Positions 12,673-20,418 of a stretch of DNA of 20,418 bases are shown one piece after another (the stretch's first letter is position 1; each line of letters starts with the position of its first letter). Origin of the DNA: a virus; IMG/VR virus record IMGVR_UViG_3300046464_000588, positions 1 to 20,418 of that record. The stretch is one strand, 5' to 3'. Made by a program: the position numbers and the translations under genes. The notes under the pieces were generated by a model. That model was not told where the DNA came from. It made no database searches and worked only from the letters and a program-made list of their open reading frames with translations.

Positions 12673-13991
12673 TGCCAGCATCAGATCCTTCAACATACGA
12701 AGAGATTCTAATTGAATCTGGAGACGGTTCTAAGTCTGTGGATCTTAGAAGTGGTGTATCTTCAATTGATTATTATGAAGATATTTTTTCACCAACTGTT
12801 ACCGCTAAAATAAATGTAACTTCTTCTGGTCCTGTTATAGATGGAAAATCACTATATCAAGGGTTAAAACTTAGAGGAGCAGAGAGAGTTTCTTTAAGGG
12901 TGAAAGGAAATTCTACCACAATGCCTAAGTTAGATTTTTCTGAAAAACCAGAAGATTATCTTTTTGTTTCAGGAATATCGAATGTTATTTCAGATAATAA
13001 TCAAGAGTCTTTGACGTTAAATCTTTGTTCTAGAATTGCTATTACAAACGAAACAACTAGAGTTACAAAAAAATATCCTACTTCACAAAATATAACTGCA
13101 TCAGTTGAATCTATTGTCAATGAGTACTTGGGTAAGGGTTTATTTGCTTCCACACCAGATCAAACTCAAAATAAGTATGGATTTATTGGTAATATGCGAA
13201 AACCATTTACAGTTTTGAGGTGGTTATCATCAAAAAGTGTTCCAGATTTGAAGGGTGATGGTGTTGCAGGATTTGTATTTTATCAAACAAAAGAAGGACT
13301 TCACTTCAAATCAATTGACAATTTAATTACTCAAAAACCATATTCACAAAAATATATTGAAACAAGTGTTGCTGACGGAGAAAATCAAAATCAAAGTGAA
13401 GATTTTAAAATTACATCATATGTTGTAAGTAGAAATCAAAATCTCATGGAGAATTTGAGATTAGGTTCATATTCGTCGATGAGATACTATTTTGATATGC
13501 AGAGATTTGAATTTACTTCAGAACAGAAAGGTCTTTTCAAAATATCAGATCATTTAAATTCGACAAAGAATCTTGGATCTGAAAGACCTGTATTACCAAA
13601 ACTTAGCGAAACATCTGATAAGACATTAAGTGAAGTTCCCACCAGAATGATGACTGGATTTATTGATAGGGGAACTTTAGAACAGAATGTAGATACTACA
13701 GAAAATGCAGATCCTTTTAAGTATCAATCTCAGGCAATATATCGATATAGCAGTCTTTTTGTTCAAAAAGTTCAAATGACTGTACCTCTTAACACACAGT
13801 TAAAAGCAGGTGACGTGATAGAATGTGAATTTAGACAAGTATCTACTGGAAAAGAAGATCCAGATCCTTCAGAAAGTGGTCTATATATGATTAAGGAACT
13901 ATGTCATCATTTTGATAGTGAAGGATCTTACACTGCAATGATGTTAGTGAGGGATACTTTTGGGCAGATCAAACCAAATAATAAAGTCTAA
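12672..13991 (+). CDS. gp27: Baseplate hub protein, gp27-like
   Basis: A 439-aa protein that I assign to the gp27/gpD hub family, whose trimer links the tail tube to the central spike. The start has a beta-rich domain, SGVSSIDYYEDIFSPTVTAK and INVTSSG, typical of hub proteins in T4-like marine phages. The middle has DYLFVSGISNVISDNNQESL and SIVNEYLG. The C-terminus has LKAGDVIECEFRQVSTGK and LYMIKELCHHFDSEG-YTAMMLVRDTFG, resembling the second barrel domain of gp27-type hubs. The length compares with 391 aa for T4 gp27. It overlaps both neighbours by 1 nt (TAATG) and directly precedes the gp5-type hub gene, as expected for proteins that form one complex. Confidence 0.82.
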   Translation: MPASDPSTYEEILIESGDGSKSVDLRSGVSSIDYYEDIFSPTVTAKINVTSSGPVIDGKSLYQGLKLRGAERVSLRVKGNSTTMPKLDFSEKPEDYLFVSGISNVISDNNQESLTLNLCSRIAITNETTRVTKKYPTSQNITASVESIVNEYLGKGLFASTPDQTQNKYGFIGNMRKPFTVLRWLSSKSVPDLKGDGVAGFVFYQTKEGLHFKSIDNLITQKPYSQKYIETSVADGENQNQSEDFKITSYVVSRNQNLMENLRLGSYSSMRYYFDMQRFEFTSEQKGLFKISDHLNSTKNLGSERPVLPKLSETSDKTLSEVPTRMMTGFIDRGTLEQNVDTTENADPFKYQSQAIYRYSSLFVQKVQMTVPLNTQLKAGDVIECEFRQVSTGKEDPDPSESGLYMIKELCHHFDSEGSYTAMMLVRDTFGQIKPNNKV

Positions 13992-16543
13992 TGTTAGAAG
14001 AATCTTTATTTAAAACTAATTTTGTAGGAAGAGACGGATTTCGTTGGTGGATCGGTCAAATTGCACCTGTAGAATCTTGGCAAGATCAGGCTGATGGTGG
14101 AGGATGGGGAAATAGAGTTAAAGTTCGTATTATGGGATATCACCCATACTCTGAAACAGAACTTCCTAATGAGGATTTACCCTGGGCGCAAGTTCTTCTT
14201 GGAGTAACTGATGGATCTGGTGCTTGTAATAGAGCAAAAACTCCAAAACTTGAACAAGCAGATACAGTATTTGGTTTCTTTTTAGATGGAGATAATGCAC
14301 AACTACCTTGTATATTAGGTGTATTTGGAAGAACAAAGGCAGTATCTTACTCTGGACCATATTCAGCACCATTTCAACCCTTTACTGGATATGCAGGTCC
14401 TATAAAGAAATCTAGTGCTATTGTTGGTAATGAATCCAATGAACAAAATTCAGATTCTCAAAAATCACCAAGAACAGTTTCCAATAAAATTGCTGATAAA
14501 CTAAATGGGCAGGGTGGTGGTCCAGATGAAGATCCTACAACCAAAGAAATTTCAGCATTTGGTGCTATTGGGCAGAAAGTTACGATGGCAACTGCCAAAG
14601 TTAGTTCTGAAATCGATGACATAAAAACTGATATTGAAAATTTTGTCAATTCTGTACAAGAAATCACAAAGGGAATTACCGATGGTATTGGTAATATTAC
14701 ACAACAAATTAATGAGAGAATTGATGCAATAACAAAAAGCATACAATCTGGTGCTACTGGAATGATTCATAATATGACCGCAGCATTGTCTGAGTCTATG
14801 GGTGAGAATATGAATAAAGGTCTTGATGTTCTTTATAAAGGTGTGTATGCCACGGTTCTTGCTGCAACTGGTAGTAGTAAAGCAGCAGATATTGCAGGTA
14901 TTGCCGCACAAGCATCTTTTATCAGTCCAGTAAAAGCAATATCAGATGCCCTACCTTGTATTGCTAACTCCGTGATTGGTGGTATCGGCGGAATGATCAA
15001 AGGTCTCTTACAAAATGTTGCCGATAATGTAACAAACTTTGTTAGTTGTATTGCTGATCAAGGTGTTGGTGCAATAATGAACACGATCATTGGTGGAATC
15101 ACAAAAGCTTTACAACCACTTTTAGGAGGTGTTGGAAAAATTCTTGGTGGTTTTAGTCCGTTTGGTTTCTTAACAAGTGCAGTTGATGCTTTCCAAAATG
15201 TTGTGAGCGCACTTGATTGTAATGAAGCACCAGCAGATTATGCCCTGGCATCAAATGAGTGGACTATTGGTGTTGGTAGTAAAGAAGGATCAGGAACACC
15301 AGTAAGTCAGATTTTAGAAACTGCAAACAAAGCAAGAGAATTTGCAGAAAGAGGATTTGGTGTTATTGACGCTGTTCAAGATATTGCAGGACTTACAGGT
15401 TCTCTTGGTATATTTGATTTTGCAAATCCAAGTGTATCTGTTCCTGGATTTGAAAGTGTTCTTGGTAATTGTTATGCTGGACCACCAGAACTTGGTGGAT
15501 GTGGTGGAACTAAAATTAAAATCTTTGGTGGAAAAGGTATTGGTGGAGTTGCAAATGCAATTATCAATCTTGCAAATGCAGACCGTGGTGTAACTGGTAG
15601 TCTTCTTGGTGTAGACCTTGTAAATGGTGGTGGTGGATATACGACTCCACCATTTGTTGAGATTGTTGATGAGTGTGATCAAGGATTTGGTGGAGTAGCA
15701 AGAGCTATTATAGATAGAGATCCAAATTCAACATCTTATCAGCAAATAACCGATATTGTTTTAGTATCTACTGGAGAAAATTACACACCATCTGTTGATA
15801 ATCCGACAGATGTTATTATTGATCCTCAAAAACCAACTACAATTTATAGTCCTGGTAATAATTATTCTTCAGATGATATAGCATCTGATAATTTAGGAAA
15901 TACATATACAATTGCAGTAGATGATAATGGTAGTATTACTAATATTATCCCTGCGGGTAATACAGATGATAATGTAAGTACATCAGATCGTATATTCCCA
16001 TCTGTAGATAGAGAAGTTGAGATACAAATTTCAACATTATCTGGTTTTGGTGCTATTATTAAACCTAGATTTACTAGAAGACCTGAGGAACCACAAGGCG
16101 AGGTCAAACAAGTTATTGATTGTATTTCTAATGATGACGGTCTTATAGGTTATGTTAATGGTAAACCATATTACGGTCCATTCCACGTACATCCATCAAA
16201 TGGTAGAAAAATGGTTGGATCTGTTCACGTAAACAGACCTCACCAATATATCTACGATACTAGAGAAGAAAGTGTTGTTTCTGCATCCACATCAGTAGGA
16301 ACAGTTACACAGGTGACTCAACAAATTTCAGAAACTGTCACTACTACAAGTAGCAGTAGCGCCACACCATCAACAACTACATCATCAACACCACCACCAT
16401 CGTCTACACCTCCACCAACTACATCAGGTGGAGGTGGTGGAACATCAACAACACCTACGCCAACACCTACGCCAACACCGACTCCTTCACCCCCAACACC
16501 TCCAAGTGGTGGTGGCGGTAGTGGTGGATATGGTGGATACTAA
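13991..16543 (+). CDS. gp5: Baseplate hub protein with gp5-type OB fold, no lysozyme domain, Thr/Pro-rich tail
   Basis: An 850-aa mosaic. Residues 17-114 match the OB-fold of T4 gp5: RWWIGQIAPVES, WGNRVKVRIMGYHPYSE, LPWAQVLLGVTDG, DTVFGFFLDGD, LPCILGVFGR. No lysozyme follows. Residues 190-420 are helical and Ala/Gly-rich with hydrophobic stretches (VIGGIGGMIKGLL). Residues 505-615 contain two Gly/Tyr units (VDLVNGGGGYTTPPFVEI and IVLVSTGENYTPS). Residues 718-758 carry a His-rich motif, GPFHVHPSNGRKMVG, VHVNRPHQYIYD. The last ~65 residues are Ser/Thr, then Pro-Thr repeats and Gly. It probably forms the central hub trimer with the gp27-like protein. Start ATG overlaps the gp27 stop as TAATG. 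Symbol given by domain; it is not a full-length gp5. Confidence 0.85.
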   Translation: MLEESLFKTNFVGRDGFRWWIGQIAPVESWQDQADGGGWGNRVKVRIMGYHPYSETELPNEDLPWAQVLLGVTDGSGACNRAKTPKLEQADTVFGFFLDGDNAQLPCILGVFGRTKAVSYSGPYSAPFQPFTGYAGPIKKSSAIVGNESNEQNSDSQKSPRTVSNKIADKLNGQGGGPDEDPTTKEISAFGAIGQKVTMATAKVSSEIDDIKTDIENFVNSVQEITKGITDGIGNITQQINERIDAITKSIQSGATGMIHNMTAALSESMGENMNKGLDVLYKGVYATVLAATGSSKAADIAGIAAQASFISPVKAISDALPCIANSVIGGIGGMIKGLLQNVADNVTNFVSCIADQGVGAIMNTIIGGITKALQPLLGGVGKILGGFSPFGFLTSAVDAFQNVVSALDCNEAPADYALASNEWTIGVGSKEGSGTPVSQILETANKAREFAERGFGVIDAVQDIAGLTGSLGIFDFANPSVSVPGFESVLGNCYAGPPELGGCGGTKIKIFGGKGIGGVANAIINLANADRGVTGSLLGVDLVNGGGGYTTPPFVEIVDECDQGFGGVARAIIDRDPNSTSYQQITDIVLVSTGENYTPSVDNPTDVIIDPQKPTTIYSPGNNYSSDDIASDNLGNTYTIAVDDNGSITNIIPAGNTDDNVSTSDRIFPSVDREVEIQISTLSGFGAIIKPRFTRRPEEPQGEVKQVIDCISNDDGLIGYVNGKPYYGPFHVHPSNGRKMVGSVHVNRPHQYIYDTREESVVSASTSVGTVTQVTQQISETVTTTSSSSATPSTTTSSTPPPSSTPPPTTSGGGGGTSTTPTPTPTPTPTPSPPTPPSGGGGSGGYGGY
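16451..16486 (+). repeat. 12-bp tandem repeat coding Thr-Pro-Thr-Pro
   Basis: The unit ACACCTACGCCA occurs twice perfectly (16451-16462, 16463-16474), followed by a degenerate third copy. It encodes the Pro-Thr repeat near the C-terminus of the gp5-type hub and could change copy number by slippage. Confidence 0.75.
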
Positions 16544-16549
16544 TAAATA
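16542..16549 (+). promoter_or_regulatory. Candidate late promoter AATAAATA before the spike gene
   Basis: AATAAATA overlaps the hub stop codons (TAATAA) and lies 19 nt before the ATG at 16569. GAAAGGG at 16552-16558 is the ribosome site. It is one mismatch from the T4 late element and matches the motif before gp26. The resulting leader would be short, about 13 nt. Confidence 0.45.
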
Positions 16550-16568
16550 TTGAAAGGGTAGATATTTT

Positions 16569-17579
16569 ATGGCACAAGAAGAACCGAAAACAAAATTCCA
16601 TAAGAGGTCACTAGAGAGTTTTAGTCCAAATGTAAGATTGGATACTGGAAACCCTCAGATGGGTCAGAATGGTTCTGATGTTTATAATTTGTATGCAAAT
16701 ACCGAAACTGGTGATAAATCAGTTATTGGAATGACAGAAGGTGGTATCACTCACGTTTATGGTGATAGAACTATTGAAGTTGTAGGTGGACATAAAAATC
16801 CAGAAGGAAGTGTTGATATTTTTATAACAGGATTGCATGGAAGTATTGTTATTAATGCTTTAGAGAATGGTGATGTCTGTATAAAAGGCAGAAACATCCA
16901 TATGGAGGCAAAAGAAGATATTACAATTAAAGCAGGAAACAATATTAAGATCCAAGCAAAAAATATTTTAGAACTTGGACCAGGTAAAAAAGGATATTGT
17001 AAATTCACTGAAACAACCAAGAGACCTAATTGGCACGCTATATGTGGATATCAAGAGAATTTAATTGGCAGATCTGGATTAGGTCTTCGTGCAGAAAGTT
17101 TATTTAATACTGCAGCAGGACTTGCTGCTGTTACCGGTGGTCCTCTTGGTGGTATTGCAGCTGCAGCAGCAAATGTTGCTACTGATATGGGAGCAAGTGC
17201 AGTAACAGATCTTGCAAGTGGTGGTTTAGCATCTGCTGCAACTAATGCATTAGGTGCTGTCTCTGGAGGAAGTGGAATTATTGGTGCTGCAACTGGTGCA
17301 GCAAATATATTAAGTGGTGGTCTTCAACCTGGAGCAATCTTATCAAATGTTGCTGGGCAAGTTGTTAGTGGAGGCGTAATACCAGGATCATTAGTCGGTA
17401 CGGCAGGTGAAGTATTAGGTAATCCTGTTGGTGCTGCTTCAGATCTACTTGGTATTGCTGATCCAGGATCCAATTTAAGTCAAGCAGCTCAGGCAGCATT
17501 TGGCGATTCTGTTGATGAAGTATTACAAGATGCTTTAGATAATGTACCAATCAACCCATCAGACGTAATAGATTTCTAA
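16569..17579 (+). CDS. Baseplate spike protein with beta-helix needle region
   Basis: A 336-aa protein. Residues 58-140 show short alternating repeats typical of triple-stranded beta-helix spikes: GGITHVYGDRTIEVVGG, GSIVINALENGDVCIKGRNI, HMEAKEDITIKAGNNIKIQA, KNILEL. This is the pattern of the needle part of T4 gp5 and of gpV/VgrG spikes. Residues 180-336 are very rich in Ala and Gly with recurring hydrophobic helices (AAGLAAVTGGPLGGIAAAAA, GAATGAANILSGG) and end in VIDF; their role is unclear, perhaps packing inside the tail tube or a membrane-active segment. It directly follows the OB-fold hub gene, consistent with a needle that docks onto it. A separate promoter-like motif precedes it. Confidence 0.78.
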   Translation: MAQEEPKTKFHKRSLESFSPNVRLDTGNPQMGQNGSDVYNLYANTETGDKSVIGMTEGGITHVYGDRTIEVVGGHKNPEGSVDIFITGLHGSIVINALENGDVCIKGRNIHMEAKEDITIKAGNNIKIQAKNILELGPGKKGYCKFTETTKRPNWHAICGYQENLIGRSGLGLRAESLFNTAAGLAAVTGGPLGGIAAAAANVATDMGASAVTDLASGGLASAATNALGAVSGGSGIIGAATGAANILSGGLQPGAILSNVAGQVVSGGVIPGSLVGTAGEVLGNPVGAASDLLGIADPGSNLSQAAQAAFGDSVDEVLQDALDNVPINPSDVIDF

Positions 17580-17580
17580 A

Positions 17581-18078
17581 ATGGCAGACACATATTACGA
17601 CGGAGAACAAACATTTGGATCAAAAGCATTCTTTTACGAGAATGCTAATTTTGAAGGTGGTTTGAATTTAGAATCATCTGCAAATGTAAAAGAGATTTAT
17701 GAAAAAATATGTGTTTATGATGGTGCAGCCTACGAAGATATAATCATTGATGTAAATAAAGGATCTCTTCATAATTACACTAAAAATTCGACTGGTAATT
17801 TTGCATTTAATATAAAAAACTTAAAAGGTATACCCACACAAAGAAGTATAGTTGTAACCATACTTATCCCAATGGGTTCCAGTGCATATGTTATGTCAAA
17901 CCCAACTACAACTGGATTTAAAATTGATGATAAACAAGTTGAGGTTAAATGGATAAACTCAACTTCACCATCTTCTGGATTTACAAACGCAGTAAACGTA
18001 TATACATTTGCAATTATTAAAAATAACGCTTCAAATTATACAGTTTTAGGAACTTTGAGTAATTTTGGTGCTGGATAA
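17581..18078 (+). CDS. Small beta-rich tail-fibre-type structural protein (165 aa)
   Basis: Probably a virion surface or fibre-network protein, but I cannot name a T4 homologue. It has 165 residues, one Cys, and alternating beta-type segments: DIIIDVNKGSLHNYTKNSTG, NFAFNIKNLKGIPTQRSIVV, TILIPMGSSAYVM, FKIDDKQVEVKW, and YTFAIIKNNASNYTVLGTL. From memory, this arrangement (a Y-T-x-N-x-T-G-N-F strand, an x-V-x-W strand, then Y-T-F-x-I-I-K and V-L-G-x-L) recurs in fibre and neck proteins of cyanophages. It starts 1 nt after the spike gene's stop codon and its stop overlaps the start of the adhesin gene (TAATG), so it may be an attachment or chaperone partner of that adhesin. Confidence 0.75.
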   Translation: MADTYYDGEQTFGSKAFFYENANFEGGLNLESSANVKEIYEKICVYDGAAYEDIIIDVNKGSLHNYTKNSTGNFAFNIKNLKGIPTQRSIVVTILIPMGSSAYVMSNPTTTGFKIDDKQVEVKWINSTSPSSGFTNAVNVYTFAIIKNNASNYTVLGTLSNFGAG

Positions 18079-20418
18079 TGCCGGTATTTGGAACAAATTC
18101 ATCAATTAACGCTGTTGGATATGGTTTTCTTGGATCAAAACAGAGAACTGTAGAGACCACTATTGCCCCCAGAAATCTAACTGAAGGTAATGTAATTACT
18201 GTCACTGTTACGACCGATGGTTTTGAAAATGGGACAGTTCTTTATTACACTATTAGAGGAAATCTTGGTACAATAACAGCGTCGGATTTTGTAGATAATT
18301 CCTTAACAGGAACATTTACTATCAATAATGATAGTGGTTCTTTCACTAAAGCAATTGCTGCGGATGGTGTTGTTGAAGAAGGTGAAGGATTCGTTATTGA
18401 TATTAGAGAGACTTCACATACATCGAATGTAATTGAAACAACACAGTCAGTTTATATTCAAGGTTCAACTTCAACTGGAGTTGGTGGAGTAGATGATGGG
18501 CAAGGTGGTTCTACATTCCACGATTTTGGTAGTGATGGAAATCTGATATTTGATGCAAATACATCAACATCATACACATATACTGCTGCTACAGACGTAA
18601 AGTTAAAGGCATATCTATGGGGTCAAGGCGGCAGATGTGCAACTAATGGATCTTTAGGTGGACATAGCTATGGAACTTTTAATTTAACTCAAGGTGATCA
18701 ACTTCATATACGTTTGAACTACGGCACTAGTAATGCTGGTAGTGGATCGGGTTCTGGAACAAATGCTGCTTGTGGTGGTGGTGGATTAGCAGGCATTTTT
18801 TCATCATCAACAATCAATCAATCTACTGCCAGACTGATTGCTGGTGGAGGTGGTGGTGGAGTAGGATCAATTGGTGGAAGTTCATCAACAAATGGTGGTG
18901 ATGGTGGAGGAAATACAGGTGTTAATGGCGGCATTGCGAATCAGAGTCAGATAAACTCACAAGGTGGTGGTGGAGGAACACAAAGTGGTGCTGGTGGTGC
19001 TGGAACTGCTGATAGTAGTTTTACTAAGACTACCACATCATATAATTCAAGTTCACGAACAGAGGCAGGTTTGCTTCATGAAAGAAGTGGTGGTGTGAAT
19101 ACTACTTTTGATATTAGTTCAGGTAGTCAAGCTAGTTGTGTTCATCAGAATACCTTTGAATATATTTGGACCGTGAATGAGTCTTATGCTAACAACTCTT
19201 ATTCAGTGTCTGCTAGTAATATGAGTATGGATTTAAACTATCAATCAAATGGAACATATCAACCTCAAGGATTTTATGCTGTAGTTGATAATAAGAGTAA
19301 TAATAGTTTCAGAGTCAGGTGGTATAGAAATGATAATAATACACAGGTCAACGTTAAATACCACACCATTGTTTGTACTGGTGGAAGAAATGAAACCACC
19401 TCTCAGACTGTATCAGTAAGTGCCAATGGTTCTGGTGGCGCAGCATTACAAGGTGGCAATGGTGGTAATGCAGCAACAGGTTTTGGTGGCAATAACGCTG
19501 CTGGGGGTGGTGGAGGCGGTGCTGGATACTATGGCGGTGGTGGTGGAGCAGGTGGTAATGATTTTGGTGATGCTACCCGTGCTGGTAGCGGCGGCGGTGG
19601 TGGTTCAGGTTATGTTCATTCTTCCGTATCTAATGGATTTACTGGTGCATTTTCTTCAGGTTCTTCACATCCAGATAGGGAAGATGCTGGTGATCCTGGA
19701 GAAGATGCAAAGGTAGTATTTGAAGGTATTACTTCTTCTGCGTATGTGAGCACGGGTGGTGATAATGAAACTTATTCAGTTAATGTACCAGCAAATGCTA
19801 CAACAATGACTGCAAAGTTATGGGGTGCTGGTGGAGCAGGAGTTGGTGAATGTCCGTCTAATAGTTTTAGTGGCGGTAGTGGTGGTCACATTGAAGGTAC
19901 AATACCAGTATCAGGTGGAACTGTAGATGTATATGTTGGTGGATCTTCATCTGGTTCTCCATCTGGGTCCGCAGGATATGGTGCAGGCGCTGGTGGAGGA
20001 TTATCCGCTATTAAGTATTCTGGAAATATATTAATTGCTGGCGGTGGTGGTGGTGCTGGTCAAAACGGTCAAGGTGGTGCCGGAGGTGGCAACGGTAATG
20101 GTAGTTCTGGAACTGGACCAAATAATGCTAGTGGTGGAACTAGTAGTGGAGGAGGCAGCGGAGCGCAAAGTGGATCAAGTTGGAATAATGGTTCTAATGT
20201 GAGAAATGGTGGTCGTGGTGATGGTTCTGGATCTGGTCAAGGAAACCGTGGCGGTGGTGGTGGCGCTGGATATTATGGCGGCGGCGGTGCCGGTGGTGAT
20301 GGAAACGGTAACTGTACTGGTGGAGCAGGAGGTGGTGGATCAGGTACCATCTCTGGTTCATGGGTGAATACTGTAAGTCAATCAGGAGAAACGGGAACTG
20401 GAGGAGGTAGGACTGCTA
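18078..20418 (+). CDS. Giant glycine-rich tail-fibre adhesin, 3'-truncated by the window edge
   Basis: The frame from ATG 18078 is open to the right edge, giving at least 780 residues. Residues 1-23 (MPVFGTNSSINAVGYGFLGS) are a likely attachment segment. Residues 25-135 resemble a Calx-beta domain (NLTEGNVITVTVTTDGFENG, VVEEGEGFVIDI). Two homologous glycine-rich modules follow: module 1 from about 155 to 553 and module 2 from about 554 to beyond 780. Each has a Tyr-rich strand, an LWG-GG turn, LIAGGGGG, and GGGAGYYGGGG. Module 1 holds a non-glycine-rich insert at about 312-448. Polyglycine-helix adhesins of this kind form receptor-binding tips in T4-like phages. The ATG overlaps the preceding stop (TAATG). 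Confidence 0.9.
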   Translation, partial: MPVFGTNSSINAVGYGFLGSKQRTVETTIAPRNLTEGNVITVTVTTDGFENGTVLYYTIRGNLGTITASDFVDNSLTGTFTINNDSGSFTKAIAADGVVEEGEGFVIDIRETSHTSNVIETTQSVYIQGSTSTGVGGVDDGQGGSTFHDFGSDGNLIFDANTSTSYTYTAATDVKLKAYLWGQGGRCATNGSLGGHSYGTFNLTQGDQLHIRLNYGTSNAGSGSGSGTNAACGGGGLAGIFSSSTINQSTARLIAGGGGGGVGSIGGSSSTNGGDGGGNTGVNGGIANQSQINSQGGGGGTQSGAGGAGTADSSFTKTTTSYNSSSRTEAGLLHERSGGVNTTFDISSGSQASCVHQNTFEYIWTVNESYANNSYSVSASNMSMDLNYQSNGTYQPQGFYAVVDNKSNNSFRVRWYRNDNNTQVNVKYHTIVCTGGRNETTSQTVSVSANGSGGAALQGGNGGNAATGFGGNNAAGGGGGGAGYYGGGGGAGGNDFGDATRAGSGGGGGSGYVHSSVSNGFTGAFSSGSSHPDREDAGDPGEDAKVVFEGITSSAYVSTGGDNETYSVNVPANATTMTAKLWGAGGAGVGECPSNSFSGGSGGHIEGTIPVSGGTVDVYVGGSSSGSPSGSAGYGAGAGGGLSAIKYSGNILIAGGGGGAGQNGQGGAGGGNGNGSSGTGPNNASGGTSSGGGSGAQSGSSWNNGSNVRNGGRGDGSGSGQGNRGGGGGAGYYGGGGAGGDGNGNCTGGAGGGGSGTISGSWVNTVSQSGETGTGGGRTA
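18540..20418 (+). repeat. Two homologous glycine-rich modules in the adhesin gene
   Basis: The modules start near 18540 and 19740 and align by order of motifs. A near-identical DNA segment coding GAGYYG occurs at 19518-19535 and 20263-20280, with a similar glycine run after each; LIAGGGGG occurs in both. Module 1 has an extra ~137-residue insert at about 19011-19421. Module 2 runs past the window. Confidence 0.7.

Noticed and set aside
14552-14911. Open frame of 119 aa on the minus strand, and similar ones at 14458-14742 and 15314-15682
   Set aside because: They lie antisense within the clearly coding hub gene, have odd composition (Cys, Ile, Asn-rich) and no ribosome sites.
16440-16500. Short tandem repeats as a CRISPR array
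   Set aside because: Units are 12 bp with no spacers and are in frame within a Pro-Thr coding region.
19420-19716. 98-aa frame rich in Val, Leu and Met in the adhesin region
   Set aside because: It is the +1 reading of GGT/GGA runs; the long uninterrupted glycine-rich frame is the real one.

Overview
The window is a piece of a T4-like marine myovirus genome, most like the cyanophage branch of that group. The evidence is recognisable T4-type replication and baseplate proteins (gp59, gp32, gp33, gp4, gp48, gp53, gp54, gp26, gp27, gp5-like) in AT-rich DNA with very tight gene packing, together with genes typical of marine phages: ThyX, PhoH, a MGME1-like nuclease and a DUF1825 protein, a family otherwise known from cyanobacteria. 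A cyanobacterial host is the best guess. A SAR11 phage with similar genes cannot be excluded from sequence alone.

Positions 1-5124 (+ strand) hold nucleotide metabolism and replication: the 3' part of thyX, a small Trp-rich protein, phoH, a PD-(D/E)XK exonuclease, the late-transcription coactivator gp33, the helicase loader gp59, a DUF1825 protein and the ssDNA-binding protein gp32. The genes overlap or nearly touch, so translation is probably coupled. gp32 has its own sigma70-type promoter and a hairpin after its stop codon. A Mom-like GNAT-fold protein, a candidate DNA-modification enzyme, closes this block.

Positions 5086-7828 (- strand) form a structural operon: gp4 (head completion, TnsA-like nuclease), an unrecognised 126-aa protein, gp48 and gp53. 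It meets the Mom-like gene tail to tail with a 39-bp overlap. A 36-bp divergent intergenic region (7829-7864) carries two facing CTAAATA late-promoter-like motifs.

Positions 7865 to the end (+ strand) build the tail and baseplate: a gp54-like tube protein, gp26 followed by a 60-aa gp51-like ORF, two long tape-measure-like or structural proteins (the second with a muramidase domain), a gp27-like hub, an 850-aa hub protein with a gp5 OB-fold, a beta-helix spike, a small fibre-type protein, and the start of a giant glycine-rich adhesin that runs off the right edge.

The most notable observation is a complete-looking -1 ribosomal frameshift cassette at the gp26/60-aa ORF junction: SD-like GAGGGA, slippery TTTTTTC, and a hairpin 5 nt downstream. 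It would make a 300-aa fusion in the genomic position (tube, then G/GT, then tape measure) where other tailed phages encode frameshifted tail-assembly chaperones. Second, the three functions of T4 gp5 (OB-fold hub, lysozyme, beta-helix needle) appear to be spread over three separate genes. No intergenic stretch exceeds 300 bases. I saw no tRNA, rRNA, CRISPR or insertion sequence.
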